Positions 19,201 to 28,231 of a stretch of 64,000 nt of DNA are shown here, piece after piece. The stretch is from Cytobacillus dafuensis (GTDB lineage Bacteria > Bacillota > Bacilli > Bacillales > Cytobacillaceae): positions 4,258,001 to 4,322,000 of the forward strand of contig NZ_CP042593.1 in the NCBI RefSeq assembly GCF_007995155.1, read 5' to 3'. Positions within the stretch are counted from its first letter, which is position 1. Every line of letters begins with the position of its first letter. Both the position numbers and the translations under genes were made by a program. Below the pieces are notes generated by a model. The model was not told where the DNA came from. It did no database searches and saw only the letters and a list, made by a program, of their open reading frames with translations.

Positions 19201-20416
19201 ATGCAGGAATGGTCATAGATACATCGCTTGCCCCTACTGAAATACCGAGTGCAGCTGTTCCTGGGGAGCCAAGAGTTTTTTCGTTCGGCCCGTTGTTGCC
19301 TGCGGCAACAACTGCCACAACTCCTGATAGCATGGCGTTATTTACCGCGACAGAAGTAGCATATAACGGATCGTTCGTTCTTGCCCCAAGCGACATATTG
19401 ATGACATCCATGCCATCTTCAATCGCTTGATCGATTCCAGCAAGGATTCCCGCTGATTCTCCCCCTCCCCAAGGTCCTAATACTCTATAAGCATATAAAT
19501 CTACTTCAGGTGCTACCCCTTTCACTGCATAATCAACATTGTTTTTCTTTTGGGCTGCAATCGTCCCTGCGACATGTGTCCCATGGTTTGTGTAGTACAC
19601 TAAGCCAGGATATTCCGGCTTGCCAGCATTGATCCAATCCTCGTAGGTCGTTTCCATCGGATCGGCATCGTTATCGATAAAATCATATCCGCCTTTATAA
19701 GCATCTTTTAAGTCTGGATGATTGTAGTCAATACCAGTATCAAGAACACCGACTTTTATTCCCTTACCGGTAATGTTCTCGGCATGAAGCTTGTCCACGC
19801 CAATTTGCGGAATACTGTCCGCCATTTGAGGATCAATGACTTCTTCTGTTTCTACAGGTGGTTCCACCTTTACCTCGTAATCTTTAAAAATACGATTAAC
19901 TACACCTGATTCCAGCAAATCCTGCACTGCCACACCAGGTAACGTCATCGCTACACCGTTGATGGCATTTCTATACTCTCTAGTAATATTTATGTCTTCC
20001 ACTTTATATTTGCTTAAGCTTTTCTGTGCTTTTAATGATTGCACATGCTGTTTAAAATCTTCATGAGCTTTTTCCACTTTCTCTATCGCATCAGTAGATG
20101 ATAGTTTTTTTCCTTTCGCTTCTTGTTTCATCATTTCAATTTTTGCAGGCGCCTGAGTGAATTCCACAATGATTTTGACTAATTCCGGGCTATTCAAATC
20201 AATATCCGGAGAAATCGTAAAGTTTGGACTTGCATTCAATTGCTCTAATGCCTTTCTTTGTTCCGCAGACAGGCTCGTCAGGATCTCTTCCGCATTCTCA
20301 ACTGGATTCAGCTCATACGGGCTTTCCGCCAATACGTTAAATGGAGCGCTTTGAGATAATAACATGCCAACCGCTAGCGTTCCTGTAAGAATCTTGTTGA
20401 TTTTTCTACTCTTCAT
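16274..20416 (-). CDS. Secreted Vpr-like S8 subtilase with PA, cohesin-like and dockerin-like modules
   Basis: A 1380-aa extracellular serine protease. Residues 1-30 form a signal peptide and about 70-180 an inhibitor-I9 propeptide. The catalytic triad is Asp226 (VGVLDTGIDYNHPD), His281 (NHGTHVAGT) and Ser595 (LSGTSMAAPH). A protease-associated (PA) insert lies between His and Ser at about 415-535. Fibronectin/Ig-like regions follow. Residues about 1025-1165 look like a cohesin-type beta domain (MTLSLNNVKQLVSGEFQVEF), then a carboxypeptidase-regulatory-like segment, and residues about 1295-1345 carry two dockerin-type calcium repeats (GDVNGDSMIDILDV and DLNQDGVVNETDI). No sortase motif. Promoter box shared with the other three proteases. 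Confidence 0.9.
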   Translation of the reverse strand: MKSRKINKILTGTLAVGMLLSQSAPFNVLAESPYELNPVENAEEILTSLSAEQRKALEQLNASPNFTISPDIDLNSPELVKIIVEFTQAPAKIEMMKQEAKGKKLSSTDAIEKVEKAHEDFKQHVQSLKAQKSLSKYKVEDINITREYRNAINGVAMTLPGVAVQDLLESGVVNRIFKDYEVKVEPPVETEEVIDPQMADSIPQIGVDKLHAENITGKGIKVGVLDTGIDYNHPDLKDAYKGGYDFIDNDADPMETTYEDWINAGKPEYPGLVYYTNHGTHVAGTIAAQKKNNVDYAVKGVAPEVDLYAYRVLGPWGGGESAGILAGIDQAIEDGMDVINMSLGARTNDPLYATSVAVNNAMLSGVVAVVAAGNNGPNEKTLGSPGTAALGISVGASDVSMTIPAFSGSASTETFENIQLLGKDFSDRLEDLEGQSLPIVFAGLGKAADFEGKDVNEKLVLIQRGEITFDEKIKNAKNAGAKAVIVYNNVDGQIPAYLGEGVGLIPSFRLSKVDGERLEGLGEGSFTFETLSNTKTEGDHLAEFSSRGPVNGNYDIKPDVVAPGVSIFSTAPEYINDSQDGIHYGNAYVRLSGTSMAAPHTAGTAALILQEHPEYTPFDVKAALMNTSDDLKEDYSVYEVGAGRIDAYQAVHTDTSIKVLDKTQNVENGNIVEIAEQTGSIMFGRHFKQDDKPVEASKKVVIQNKGKEEKSFNVEVEYHGERTGIQDAVKNGIQVEVPASLTVASGQSQELQPKITIPSSSAKGRYEGYIHVTNTNNPSETYQIPFAVMVTEKGFEYIKTNTPSVTNTTPFWQGLSTTVHGITKLNSPMKTIDVLVKDSKTGKAVGFVGTANTSKLLTDRETYLPGAFSGTVYPFTNDPSKPIGDLPVKLPAGDYILEFIAHDEEGKSYVADNPLIVDNTAPEVNMDKKPGVIEVNDSMFTVEDGQKAVWLHGTAKDETVDVLQSKGLNVDQSSNSMGYSANSAFINGYFPIQANGDVKFGIEESDIATKPLKLTLTTSDIATTFNKQNYVFLKEGTEYTTSSYDKKDVKIDDTVTMTLSLNNVKQLVSGEFQVEFKNDLYKFENVKLNNAVNQYAEEKGLEVSLQEPVVTEGTLTNTVKVGASMKGNGFSGMEGDMPFLDVTFKLVSDAFYDNVTSFNVLQASYMKAEQTAATAIPYFGTESFNIIPTHSRVMGAILPEAFLRNDGSLLKGDYTKIGAQVYVMSPKGKKYQGTINSRGEYTIKGIPASTEAYTVVVDVPGHLKAMKKFIPGYSVNGEMRGQHFRLGSKGLAGDVNGDSMIDILDVQSIAEAYGTNDPSIVPQDLNQDGVVNETDIRFVEKNFLTKGPDAPAKKQSKESLGNGKKDLAYFLRLVGLEPKQ

Positions 20417-20508
20417 ACTGCATCTCCTTCACTTTTTACTTTTTCCTCTTCGAAACTATTTAAAAATAGTAGAATATGATTCTCTTAACATCATCTCACA
20501 TTTTTATT

Positions 20509-20524
20509 TTTCTGAATATTAAAC
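20509..20524 (-). promoter_or_regulatory. Shared protease-gene box, copy upstream of protease 1
   Basis: Plus-strand TTTCTGAATATTAAAC (minus GTTTAATATTCAGAAA). The inner six bases lie 33 bp from the minus-strand hexamer GAGAAT (20479-20484). The identical box and 33-bp distance occur ahead of protease 2. Confidence 0.55.
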
Positions 20525-20551
20525 TTTGGAAGTATTGGTTACTATCATTTA

Positions 20552-20598
20552 GTTCTATACCTCCATAAAACAAAAGTACTACTCCGCGACTTTTTAAT
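20552..20598 (-). repeat. Inter-protease repeat, copy 1
   Basis: The stretch containing TTCTATACCTCC, ATAAAACAAAAGTACTAC and TCCGCGACTTTTTA is nearly identical at 24351-24397 and partly at 28162-28200. It is the downstream edge of the duplicated protease unit. Confidence 0.7.
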
Positions 20599-20645
20599 TA
20601 ATCATTCATCTTATACGTATAGAAATGGCACTATGCACCGGGCAT

Positions 20646-20680
20646 GAAAAAACCCAAGTGAATTATCCTCACTTGGGCCG
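20646..20680 (-). terminator. Terminator of protease gene 2
   Basis: CCCAAGTGA / TCACTTGGG stem with a minus-strand T-run. The same hairpin occurs after protease 3 (24448-24480). Confidence 0.85.
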
Positions 20681-20688
20681 CAATCGGT

Positions 20689-23600
20689 TTATTGTTGGAG
20701 AACCGTTACTTTTTTAGGTGTTGTTGTCACTTTAAAGCCGTCTTTTGACACTACATCAACTGAGATAAAGTAATCTCCATTTGGAAGGTCCGCGTTAGGA
20801 AGCCATTGTGTTTTCAGTGAATGTTCATTTTTCACTTCAAACGTATCAACTATCTCTCCATTTGCATCTTTAACATTTATCGTCCAGTCTACTCTGTTAT
20901 AAGCCCACGAAGAAATCCTTGCTGGCTTGTTTTGGTTAAGACCAGCAGTCGGAGTAATACCGATTGTTTGAATGGCCATATTTTGTTTATTATAGCTTTG
21001 ATCTCCCCACGTAGTCCAAGATATATTTCCTGCATAATCTATAGCTAAAATGACCATACCTTTCGGCTCTGTATTGACAGTTAGAGATTTTTTTTCAAGC
21101 GGCACTTCATTATATTGACCATTTACATAAACAATAGCAGAATTAAAGTCACTAGCATTATCTTCGGCATTGAAAGTAATTTCATATTTTCCGTCCTTTG
21201 GCGTTACATTAATATCTGAAACGGTGGGAGCGACGGAATCTACCGTAATTGGCATTTTGACTATCTGTGGTTTTGCCATTGGATAATCTAATGTTGTTTT
21301 GATAACATATTGATAAACACCATCAGGTACATATTGTCCGGATGAGTCTTTCATATCCCATTTATATCCGCCGTACTTTGTATCCCCATAAGACATGATA
21401 TTTTTCCTAAATTTCCATGGAGTACCAGTATATTCGCTAAAATCGCCTAAATTTTTTACGAGATTTCCAGATTGATCTTCAATATACATTTCGGTCTTGT
21501 CTAAATTACGTAAGGCTTGGAAGGACGGATAAATACCATCGAGTATATAGTTTTTCGAAAATGCAATATGATTAAGACTAAACCTTCCCGTATATGGATT
21601 ATATCCCAATGGATATCTTTCTGAATTCTCATCCCAAAGGGCTGTATATCCTACAAATGCATCCTTCTCCCATGCAGGTGCATCGATATTTCGTGGCTCA
21701 TCCCATTTCCCATAGAAGCCCATATAAGGAATAGTTAAAGGAACTGCTTTATCCTGGTCTTTAGCAACCGGGACGAGACGAACAAACCCTTCTACAAAAC
21801 TGTTTTTATTTAAGGAATCTGGTAATGATATATTAACAGTCAGCATTTTTGTTTGGCCAGGTTTGATTTTAACTAATGCTCCTTCTGTTTCTGTAACTGT
21901 TTTATCATTTACAGTAACCTTAGCACCATCAATTCGTTCACTTGTTAATGTTAAATACTCTTTTAAATCCAATTGCCCATCACTATCTAAATCAAATTCC
22001 TTCATTTCTATCTTATCTTTTAATACATCGACATAAACTTTGTATTCAATATCATCACTATTATTTTTACCTTTTGGAGCGTCAAATGCTTCCATATTCA
22101 ATTTAAAACTTGTATTTTGACCTATTTCTTTTAAAGCAACCGCCCCAGCTTGTTCTAAAGGCGTATTTCTACTTGTTACAATGACTGGTGTATTAATGGC
22201 ATTTTGAATTTGCATTAACCCTGACCCTTGTACACGTGGTGAATATGGAACTTCTCCATTTGTTCTTGGATCCTTTTCAACATTAGCCGTATTCATTAAA
22301 GCTAGTTTTGCTTTTAAAACAGTATCTTCTGAATGAGGTAATCCTTTTTGATATAGCGCCTGAAGTAACAAAGCTGAACCACCTGCAACATGAGGTGCTG
22401 CCATCGATGTACCGCTCATCACTTCATAATCATTACCTGGTATTGTAGAATAAATATTTCCTCCAGGAGCCGAAATTTCTGGTTTAAAATCTAGTGTATG
22501 TGGTGTACCCATCGATGAAAAACTAGACATACTATCTTTCGCTGGGTTGTCAACGAAAGTATCTCCTGTATATTTCATACTTAAATATTGACCGTTTGGC
22601 AGACTACTCATTTTACTTAATAATGCTTCACCTACAGCTTTACTTGTTGACGCCGTTGGTGCTGCAGTTGGCGTTACTGGTAGCGTAGTATAATCTGACC
22701 AATTTGCAGGTGGTATCATAATAATCGCCTTTGCTCCAGCACGCTTAGCTTCCCACTGAATGGATGAAACAGTACTATATGAGTTTAATAGTTTAACTAC
22801 TGCAATGTAGTCAGTTTTTCCTTTAGGATAATCTGCTGCATTCTTTCCTTCCCCTACATATACCAAGTCATAAGGTACATCTGGTGAAAGAACCTTAGAG
22901 ACTTTAAAATTATACGATGCTGGAAATTGCGTTTGGTCTTTGAACGGCACCGAAAAACCACTTGCATCTGCCAATGCATTTAAATGAAGTTTCGTATTTT
23001 CATAGGAAGCAACCGATATCGCATATGGACTTACACCCGGTGCACCAACTGTTCCAATATCAGGATTTTCTGCATATGGTCTTAACGAAGAGGGAATTAT
23101 ATAATTTTTTGTACTATAGTCTGAATTACCGGCTGCCGTTACAACAAGAGTACCTTGTTCTGTCGCAACTCGAATGGTTTTTTGAATAGGATCAAATTCT
23201 TCGTCTACATAACCTGCATCATTACCTAAACTCATGTTGATAACATCTGCACCCATAGTAACTGCATGCTCAATTCCTGCGATAATATCATCCTCATAGG
23301 CACCACCGCCATTATCTGAAAATACTTTCTCCGCTAATAGTTGAACACCTGGTGCAACACCTTCGACTCCACCCTTTGTTTCGTCTCCACTTGCTCCAAC
23401 TGTTCCAGCCACGTGTGTCCCATGGGGGCTACCTTTTCCAGCAGGAATGACATTAGAATCATTGTCTGCCCAATCATATCCTGTTGGTACCTTATCGGAA
23501 TACCAAATTTCATTTACATCTGTTTCTGCAAATTTACTTTGGATCCCTTCTTGAGTCCATTTTTCCTTTTCCTTCGCTTGATCAGTTAGTGTCATATCTT

Positions 23601-24234
23601 CATGCGTATAATCAATCCCAGAATCGATAATCGCTACAAGTAATCCCTCACCTTTATAACCATATTGTTCCCATACTTTTTGAGCTTGTACTAATTCTTT
23701 ACTTGCAGCCATTGATTCCTGGAATGTTCTAGCAATATGGACATTCACAACCCCAGGAATAGACTGGATTTCTTTTATATTTTGAAACTCTGTTTCTATA
23801 CTGAATCCGTTAAACCCTTCGAAAAAACGATGCTTCACTTTAATAGGATCATTTGATTTAGAATTTTTTTCTTTTGAGATTTGTTCGATTACTTTATTTT
23901 GCTTTTGTTTATAAAAAGCTTTTTTACTCTTGGTTATTTGCTCCATTTCTGTTGGTTGTTCAACTTCTACGATTAATCTAACAGTTTCATTCGGTTTATA
24001 TGTTTCAGCCAAACCTTCTTTTTTTACATCTTTATAAAGTGAATCATCTTGACCTGTTTCGATCTTATCCTTATCAAAAAATATTGGTCCTCCTTCCTGC
24101 ACCATTTCTTCAACCATTTGCGACTCAGCTGACATATCATCACTTTCTGCAAAAACGGTAAGTGATGTAAATAATAAGGAAGTCATCGCGGCTGTGGTCA
24201 TGACTTTCCATGCTTTCATTTTTCTTTTTTTCAT
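20689..24234 (-). CDS. Secreted S8 subtilase (lactocepin/C5a-peptidase-like layout), tandem copy A
   Basis: An 1181-aa extracellular protease. Signal peptide 1-29; propeptide to about 175, including the run VHIARTFQESMAAS. Triad Asp204 (IIDSGIDYTH), His274 (HGTHVAGT) and Ser610 (MSGTSMAAPH), with a PA insert at about 440-555. The downstream Fn3-like region contains an EF-hand-like loop at about 748-759 (DLDSDGQLDLKE). A FlgD-like Ig segment near 940-1040 (MYIEDQSGNLVKNLGDF, YKWDMKDSSGQYVPDG) and a last Ig-like domain (TVLQQ end) follow. The signal and propeptide are almost identical to those of the next protease upstream, so this is a tandem duplicate. It probably releases peptides from extracellular protein. 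Confidence 0.9.
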   Translation of the reverse strand: MKKRKMKAWKVMTTAAMTSLLFTSLTVFAESDDMSAESQMVEEMVQEGGPIFFDKDKIETGQDDSLYKDVKKEGLAETYKPNETVRLIVEVEQPTEMEQITKSKKAFYKQKQNKVIEQISKEKNSKSNDPIKVKHRFFEGFNGFSIETEFQNIKEIQSIPGVVNVHIARTFQESMAASKELVQAQKVWEQYGYKGEGLLVAIIDSGIDYTHEDMTLTDQAKEKEKWTQEGIQSKFAETDVNEIWYSDKVPTGYDWADNDSNVIPAGKGSPHGTHVAGTVGASGDETKGGVEGVAPGVQLLAEKVFSDNGGGAYEDDIIAGIEHAVTMGADVINMSLGNDAGYVDEEFDPIQKTIRVATEQGTLVVTAAGNSDYSTKNYIIPSSLRPYAENPDIGTVGAPGVSPYAISVASYENTKLHLNALADASGFSVPFKDQTQFPASYNFKVSKVLSPDVPYDLVYVGEGKNAADYPKGKTDYIAVVKLLNSYSTVSSIQWEAKRAGAKAIIMIPPANWSDYTTLPVTPTAAPTASTSKAVGEALLSKMSSLPNGQYLSMKYTGDTFVDNPAKDSMSSFSSMGTPHTLDFKPEISAPGGNIYSTIPGNDYEVMSGTSMAAPHVAGGSALLLQALYQKGLPHSEDTVLKAKLALMNTANVEKDPRTNGEVPYSPRVQGSGLMQIQNAINTPVIVTSRNTPLEQAGAVALKEIGQNTSFKLNMEAFDAPKGKNNSDDIEYKVYVDVLKDKIEMKEFDLDSDGQLDLKEYLTLTSERIDGAKVTVNDKTVTETEGALVKIKPGQTKMLTVNISLPDSLNKNSFVEGFVRLVPVAKDQDKAVPLTIPYMGFYGKWDEPRNIDAPAWEKDAFVGYTALWDENSERYPLGYNPYTGRFSLNHIAFSKNYILDGIYPSFQALRNLDKTEMYIEDQSGNLVKNLGDFSEYTGTPWKFRKNIMSYGDTKYGGYKWDMKDSSGQYVPDGVYQYVIKTTLDYPMAKPQIVKMPITVDSVAPTVSDINVTPKDGKYEITFNAEDNASDFNSAIVYVNGQYNEVPLEKKSLTVNTEPKGMVILAIDYAGNISWTTWGDQSYNKQNMAIQTIGITPTAGLNQNKPARISSWAYNRVDWTINVKDANGEIVDTFEVKNEHSLKTQWLPNADLPNGDYFISVDVVSKDGFKVTTTPKKVTVLQQ

Positions 24235-24310
24235 TCACATATCACCTCATCTTTTAAAATAATGAAACTAGTAAACTATGATTCTATCTTTATTATCTAG
24301 TATCTTTAAC

Positions 24311-24326
24311 TTTCTGAATATTAAAC
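24311..24326 (-). promoter_or_regulatory. Shared protease-gene box, copy upstream of protease 2
   Basis: Minus-strand GTTTAATATTCAGAAA, 33 bp upstream of TAGAAT (24281-24286). The usual -35 position holds only TTAAAG, which suggests activator dependence. Confidence 0.55.
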
Positions 24327-24350
24327 AAAAGGATTAATTATTAAAACAAT

Positions 24351-24397
24351 TGGTTCTATACCTCTATAAAACAAAAGTACTACTCCGCGACTTTTTA
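24351..24397 (-). repeat. Inter-protease repeat, copy 2
   Basis: Near-identical to 20552-20598; marks the junction between tandem protease genes 2 and 3. Confidence 0.7.
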
Positions 24398-24447
24398 TTT
24401 AATCATTCATCTTATACGTATAGAAATGGCACTATGCACCAGGCATG

Positions 24448-24480
24448 AAAAAACCCAAGTGAATTATCCTCACTTGGGCC
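24448..24480 (-). terminator. Terminator of protease gene 3
   Basis: CCCAAGTGA / TCACTTGGG with a minus-strand T-run, identical to the hairpin after protease 2. Confidence 0.85.
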
Positions 24481-24489
24481 GCAATCGGT

Positions 24490-27400
24490 TTATTGATGAA
24501 GAACCGTTACTTTTTTAGGTGTTGTTGTCACTTTAAAGCCGTCTTTTGACACTACATCAGCTGAGATAAAGTAATCTCCATTTGGAAGGTCCGGTTTAGG
24601 TGTCCATTCTGTATGAACTTCTTTTTCATTATTAAATTCAAACATATCGACTATATTTCCATTTATATCTTTTACATTAAACGTCCAGTCTGATCTGTTT
24701 TGAGCAAAATAATCAATTTCTGCTGGAGTGTTTTGGTTTATATTTTTTGTCGGATATACACTTGAATTGGAAAGAACCATCCATTCGCTCATATATTTTG
24801 GATCTTGATCTCCCCAAACGTTGTAAGAGTGATTATATGCGTAATCCGCTCCAACAACAACAATACTTTTTGGTTCGTAGTTTAAGAGTAATGTAGTCTT
24901 ATTTCCTGGTGTATAGTAATTTCCATTAACCCAAACCATTGCAGCAGCATATCCACTTCCATTTTCATTATCTGTACCACTCCAGGATATTTCGTATTTT
25001 CCATCTACTGGGGTTACCTTAATGTCTATAACATTAGGCAGTGTGGAATCTACTTTCACAGGCATTTTAACTTCTTGTGGTCTTGCTCCTGGATAGTCTA
25101 ATGTCGTTTTAATGACATATTGATAATTTCCATCGGGTACAAATTGTCCAGACTCATCTTTCATATCCCAAGCGTAAAGTTCATTGTAATAAGTGTCCCC
25201 AAATGACATAATATTTTTTCTGAATTTCCAAGGCTTACCTGTAAATTCACTGAAATCACCTAAATATTTAACGATATTTCCTGATTGATCTTCGATATAC
25301 ATTTCTGTTTTTTGTAAATTACGTATAGCAGTAAAGGAAGAATAAATACCGATTAGATGGAAGTTAGGCGAGATGGCAATTTTGTTAAGATCAAATGTGC
25401 CAGTAGTAGGATTATATCCCTTTGGATAACGTTCTGATGTGCCATCCCAAAGTGCGGTATAACCTAAAAATGCATCTTTTTCCCATGCTGGAAGATCAAT
25501 ATTTTGCGGTTCATCCCATTTTCCATAGAAGCCCATATAAGGAACAGTTAGTGGCACTGCTTTATCCTGGTCTTTCGCTACTGGTACAAGACGAACAAAT
25601 CCTTCTACAAAACTATTATTCTTTAAGGAATCTGGTAAAGATACGTTAACAGTCAGCATTTTTGTTTGACCTGGTTTGATTTTAACTAATGCTCCTTTTT
25701 TGTCAGTTACGATAGTATCATTGACAGTGACAGTCGCATCATTAATACGTTCACTTGTTAATGTTAAATACTCTTTTGAATCTAGCTTCCCATCATTATC
25801 TAAATCAAATTCCTTCATTTCAGTCTTATCTTTCAGGACATCTACATAAACATTGTATTCAATATTATCACTATTATTTTTAGCTTTAGGGGCATCTAAT
25901 GCTTCCATTTGTAATTTAAAGCTTGTATTTTGACCAATTTCCTTTAATGCTACTGATCCTGCTTGTTCTAAAGGCGCGTTTCTATTAGTAACAATAACAG
26001 GTGTATTAATTGCATTTTGAATCTGCATTAAACCTGACCCTTGTACTCGTGGAGAATATGGCACTTCCCCATTTGTTCTAGGATCCATCACAATATTCGA
26101 TGTATTCATTAAAGCTAGTTTTGCCTTTAATACCGTATCTTGTGAATGTGTTAAGCCTTTTTGATAAAGTGCCTGCAATAACAATGCCGAACCGCCTGCC
26201 ACATGAGGAGCTGCCATCGATGTACCGCTCATAATTTCATAATCATTTCCGGGTACAGTCGAATAAATATTTCCACCAGGAGCAGAAATCTCAGGTTTAA
26301 AATCTAATGTATGTGGTGAACCAATGGATGAGAAATAGGACATCGTGTTTTTGTTTGCATTATCGACCCAAGTATCACCTGTTAATTTCATCTTTACAAT
26401 TTGATTATTCGTTAGTTTATTAATTAGTTCTTGCCCTGGAGCCTTACCCGTTGTAGCTGCTGGAATTGAAGATTCACTCAATCTTAGATATGGATAATCA
26501 GCCATACTATCTGGTGGTATGATGATTGCTGCTTTTGCTCCAAATTTTGCTGCGTTAAACTGAATAAAAGAATAAGAAGTATATTGATTCAATAATTTTG
26601 CTACGACAATTTTCCCTGCTACGTTTTTACCATTACTAGTAAAGTCAGCATTCTTGGAACCTTCGCCTACAAATACTAGCTCGTACTCTTCATTCGGATT
26701 TAAAAAATTTGAGAGTTTAAAGTTCGGCTTTCCAAATTGAGTTTGATCTTGGAAAGGAAGCTTTAAACCATTTGTTTCTGATAAAGTATTTAAATGCATT
26801 TGTGTATTTTCATAAGAAGCAACTGATAAAGCGTATGGACCTACAGATGGCTCACTAACTGTTCCAATATCAGGATTTTCTGCGTATGGACTATAAGCAG
26901 ATGGAAATAATAAATTATGTTTAGTACTATAAGCGGAATTACCAGCCGCTACTACAACAAGTGTACCTTGTTCTGTCGCAACTCGAATAGCTTTTTGTAT
27001 CGGATCATTTTCTTCCCCTACAAAGCCTGCATCAGAACCTAAGCTCATGTTTATCACATCTGCACCCATTGTTACTGCATGCTCTATTCCAGCAATAATA
27101 TCATCCTCATAGGCTCCGCCACCTTTATCGGAGAACACCTTCTCAGCTAAGAGTTGAACACCTGGTGCAATACCCTCGACTCCGCCATTCGTTTCGTCCC
27201 CGTCTGCTCCAATTGTTCCAGCAACGTGTGTACCATGCGAACTTCCATTTCCAGCAGGAATGACATTAGTATCATCGTCAGCCCAATCATAGCCTGTTGG
27301 GACTTTATCGGAATACCAAACATCGTTTACAGCTGTTTCATCCAATTTACTTTTAATTCCACTCTGAGTTAATTTCTCTTTTGCCTTTGCTTTATCAGTT

Positions 27401-28047
27401 AATGTCATATCTTGATGTGTATAATCAATCCCTGAATCTACGACTGCTACTACTAATCCCTCACCTTTATAGCCATATTGTTCCCATACTTTTTGAGCTT
27501 GTACTAATTCTTTACTTGCAGCCATTGATTCCTGGAATGTTCTAGCAATATGGACATTCACAACCCCAGGAATAGACTGGATTTCTTTTATATTTTGAAA
27601 CTCTGTTTCTATACTAAAACCATTAAAACTTTCGAAAAAGCGTTGTTTTACTTTAGAAGGAGAATTTGATTTAGACTTATTTTTCTTCGAAATATCTTCA
27701 ATTACTTTGTCTTGTTTTTCCTTAAACAAAGATTTTTTGTTTTTTGGAGAAAGGTCAGTTGCTGTTGGTTGTTCAACTTCAACGATGAAACGAACAGTAT
27801 CATTCGGTTTATGTGCTTCAACTAAACCTTCTTTTTTTACGTCTTTATAAAGTGAATCATCTTGACCTGTTTCGATCTTATCCGTATCAAAAAATAATGG
27901 TCCTCCTTCTTCCACCATTTCTTCAACCATTTGCGACTCAGCTGGCATATCATCACTTTCTGCAAAAACGGTAAGTGATGTAAATAATAAGGATGTCATT
28001 GCGGCTGTGGTCATAACTTTCCATGCTTTCATTTTTCTTTTTTTCAT
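24490..28047 (-). CDS. Secreted S8 subtilase (lactocepin/C5a-peptidase-like layout), tandem copy B
   Basis: An 1185-aa paralogue of the gene just downstream. Signal 1-29, propeptide, then Asp204 (VVDSGIDYTH), His274 (HGTHVAGT) and Ser near 610 (MSGTSMAAPH). The PA insert is the most diverged part (about 445-560), as are the last two Ig-like domains. The EF-hand-like loop is kept (DLDNDGKLDSKE). The conserved catalytic core with a divergent PA insert and C-terminal domains suggests different protein substrates or surface targets for the two copies. Own terminator and promoter, so probably separately transcribed. Confidence 0.9.
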   Translation of the reverse strand: MKKRKMKAWKVMTTAAMTSLLFTSLTVFAESDDMPAESQMVEEMVEEGGPLFFDTDKIETGQDDSLYKDVKKEGLVEAHKPNDTVRFIVEVEQPTATDLSPKNKKSLFKEKQDKVIEDISKKNKSKSNSPSKVKQRFFESFNGFSIETEFQNIKEIQSIPGVVNVHIARTFQESMAASKELVQAQKVWEQYGYKGEGLVVAVVDSGIDYTHQDMTLTDKAKAKEKLTQSGIKSKLDETAVNDVWYSDKVPTGYDWADDDTNVIPAGNGSSHGTHVAGTIGADGDETNGGVEGIAPGVQLLAEKVFSDKGGGAYEDDIIAGIEHAVTMGADVINMSLGSDAGFVGEENDPIQKAIRVATEQGTLVVVAAGNSAYSTKHNLLFPSAYSPYAENPDIGTVSEPSVGPYALSVASYENTQMHLNTLSETNGLKLPFQDQTQFGKPNFKLSNFLNPNEEYELVFVGEGSKNADFTSNGKNVAGKIVVAKLLNQYTSYSFIQFNAAKFGAKAAIIIPPDSMADYPYLRLSESSIPAATTGKAPGQELINKLTNNQIVKMKLTGDTWVDNANKNTMSYFSSIGSPHTLDFKPEISAPGGNIYSTVPGNDYEIMSGTSMAAPHVAGGSALLLQALYQKGLTHSQDTVLKAKLALMNTSNIVMDPRTNGEVPYSPRVQGSGLMQIQNAINTPVIVTNRNAPLEQAGSVALKEIGQNTSFKLQMEALDAPKAKNNSDNIEYNVYVDVLKDKTEMKEFDLDNDGKLDSKEYLTLTSERINDATVTVNDTIVTDKKGALVKIKPGQTKMLTVNVSLPDSLKNNSFVEGFVRLVPVAKDQDKAVPLTVPYMGFYGKWDEPQNIDLPAWEKDAFLGYTALWDGTSERYPKGYNPTTGTFDLNKIAISPNFHLIGIYSSFTAIRNLQKTEMYIEDQSGNIVKYLGDFSEFTGKPWKFRKNIMSFGDTYYNELYAWDMKDESGQFVPDGNYQYVIKTTLDYPGARPQEVKMPVKVDSTLPNVIDIKVTPVDGKYEISWSGTDNENGSGYAAAMVWVNGNYYTPGNKTTLLLNYEPKSIVVVGADYAYNHSYNVWGDQDPKYMSEWMVLSNSSVYPTKNINQNTPAEIDYFAQNRSDWTFNVKDINGNIVDMFEFNNEKEVHTEWTPKPDLPNGDYFISADVVSKDGFKVTTTPKKVTVLHQ

Positions 28048-28123
28048 TCACAAATCACCTCATCTTTTAAAATAATGAAACTAGTAAACTATGATTCTAT
28101 CTTTATTATCTAGTATTTTTAAC

Positions 28124-28139
28124 TTTCCAAAAATTAATC
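28124..28139 (-). promoter_or_regulatory. Shared protease-gene box, degenerate copy upstream of protease 3
   Basis: Plus-strand TTTCCAAAAATTAATC aligns with the box but has several changes. The distance to TAGAAT (28094-28099) is again 33 bp, as in genes 1 and 2. Confidence 0.4.
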
Positions 28140-28184
28140 AAAGGTTGTAACTTTTACTGCTATTGGTTCTATACCAGCATAAAA

Positions 28185-28231
28185 CAAAAGAACTATCCGC
28201 ACCTTATGAAGGTACAGGATAGTTCTATAAG
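28185..28231 (-). terminator. Terminator behind the duplicated response-regulator fragment
   Basis: AGAACTATCC / GGATAGTTCT stem with a T/A-rich end. The intact regulator gene at 33287 has lost this hairpin: only AGAACTATAG remains there, at the insertion junction. Confidence 0.75.
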
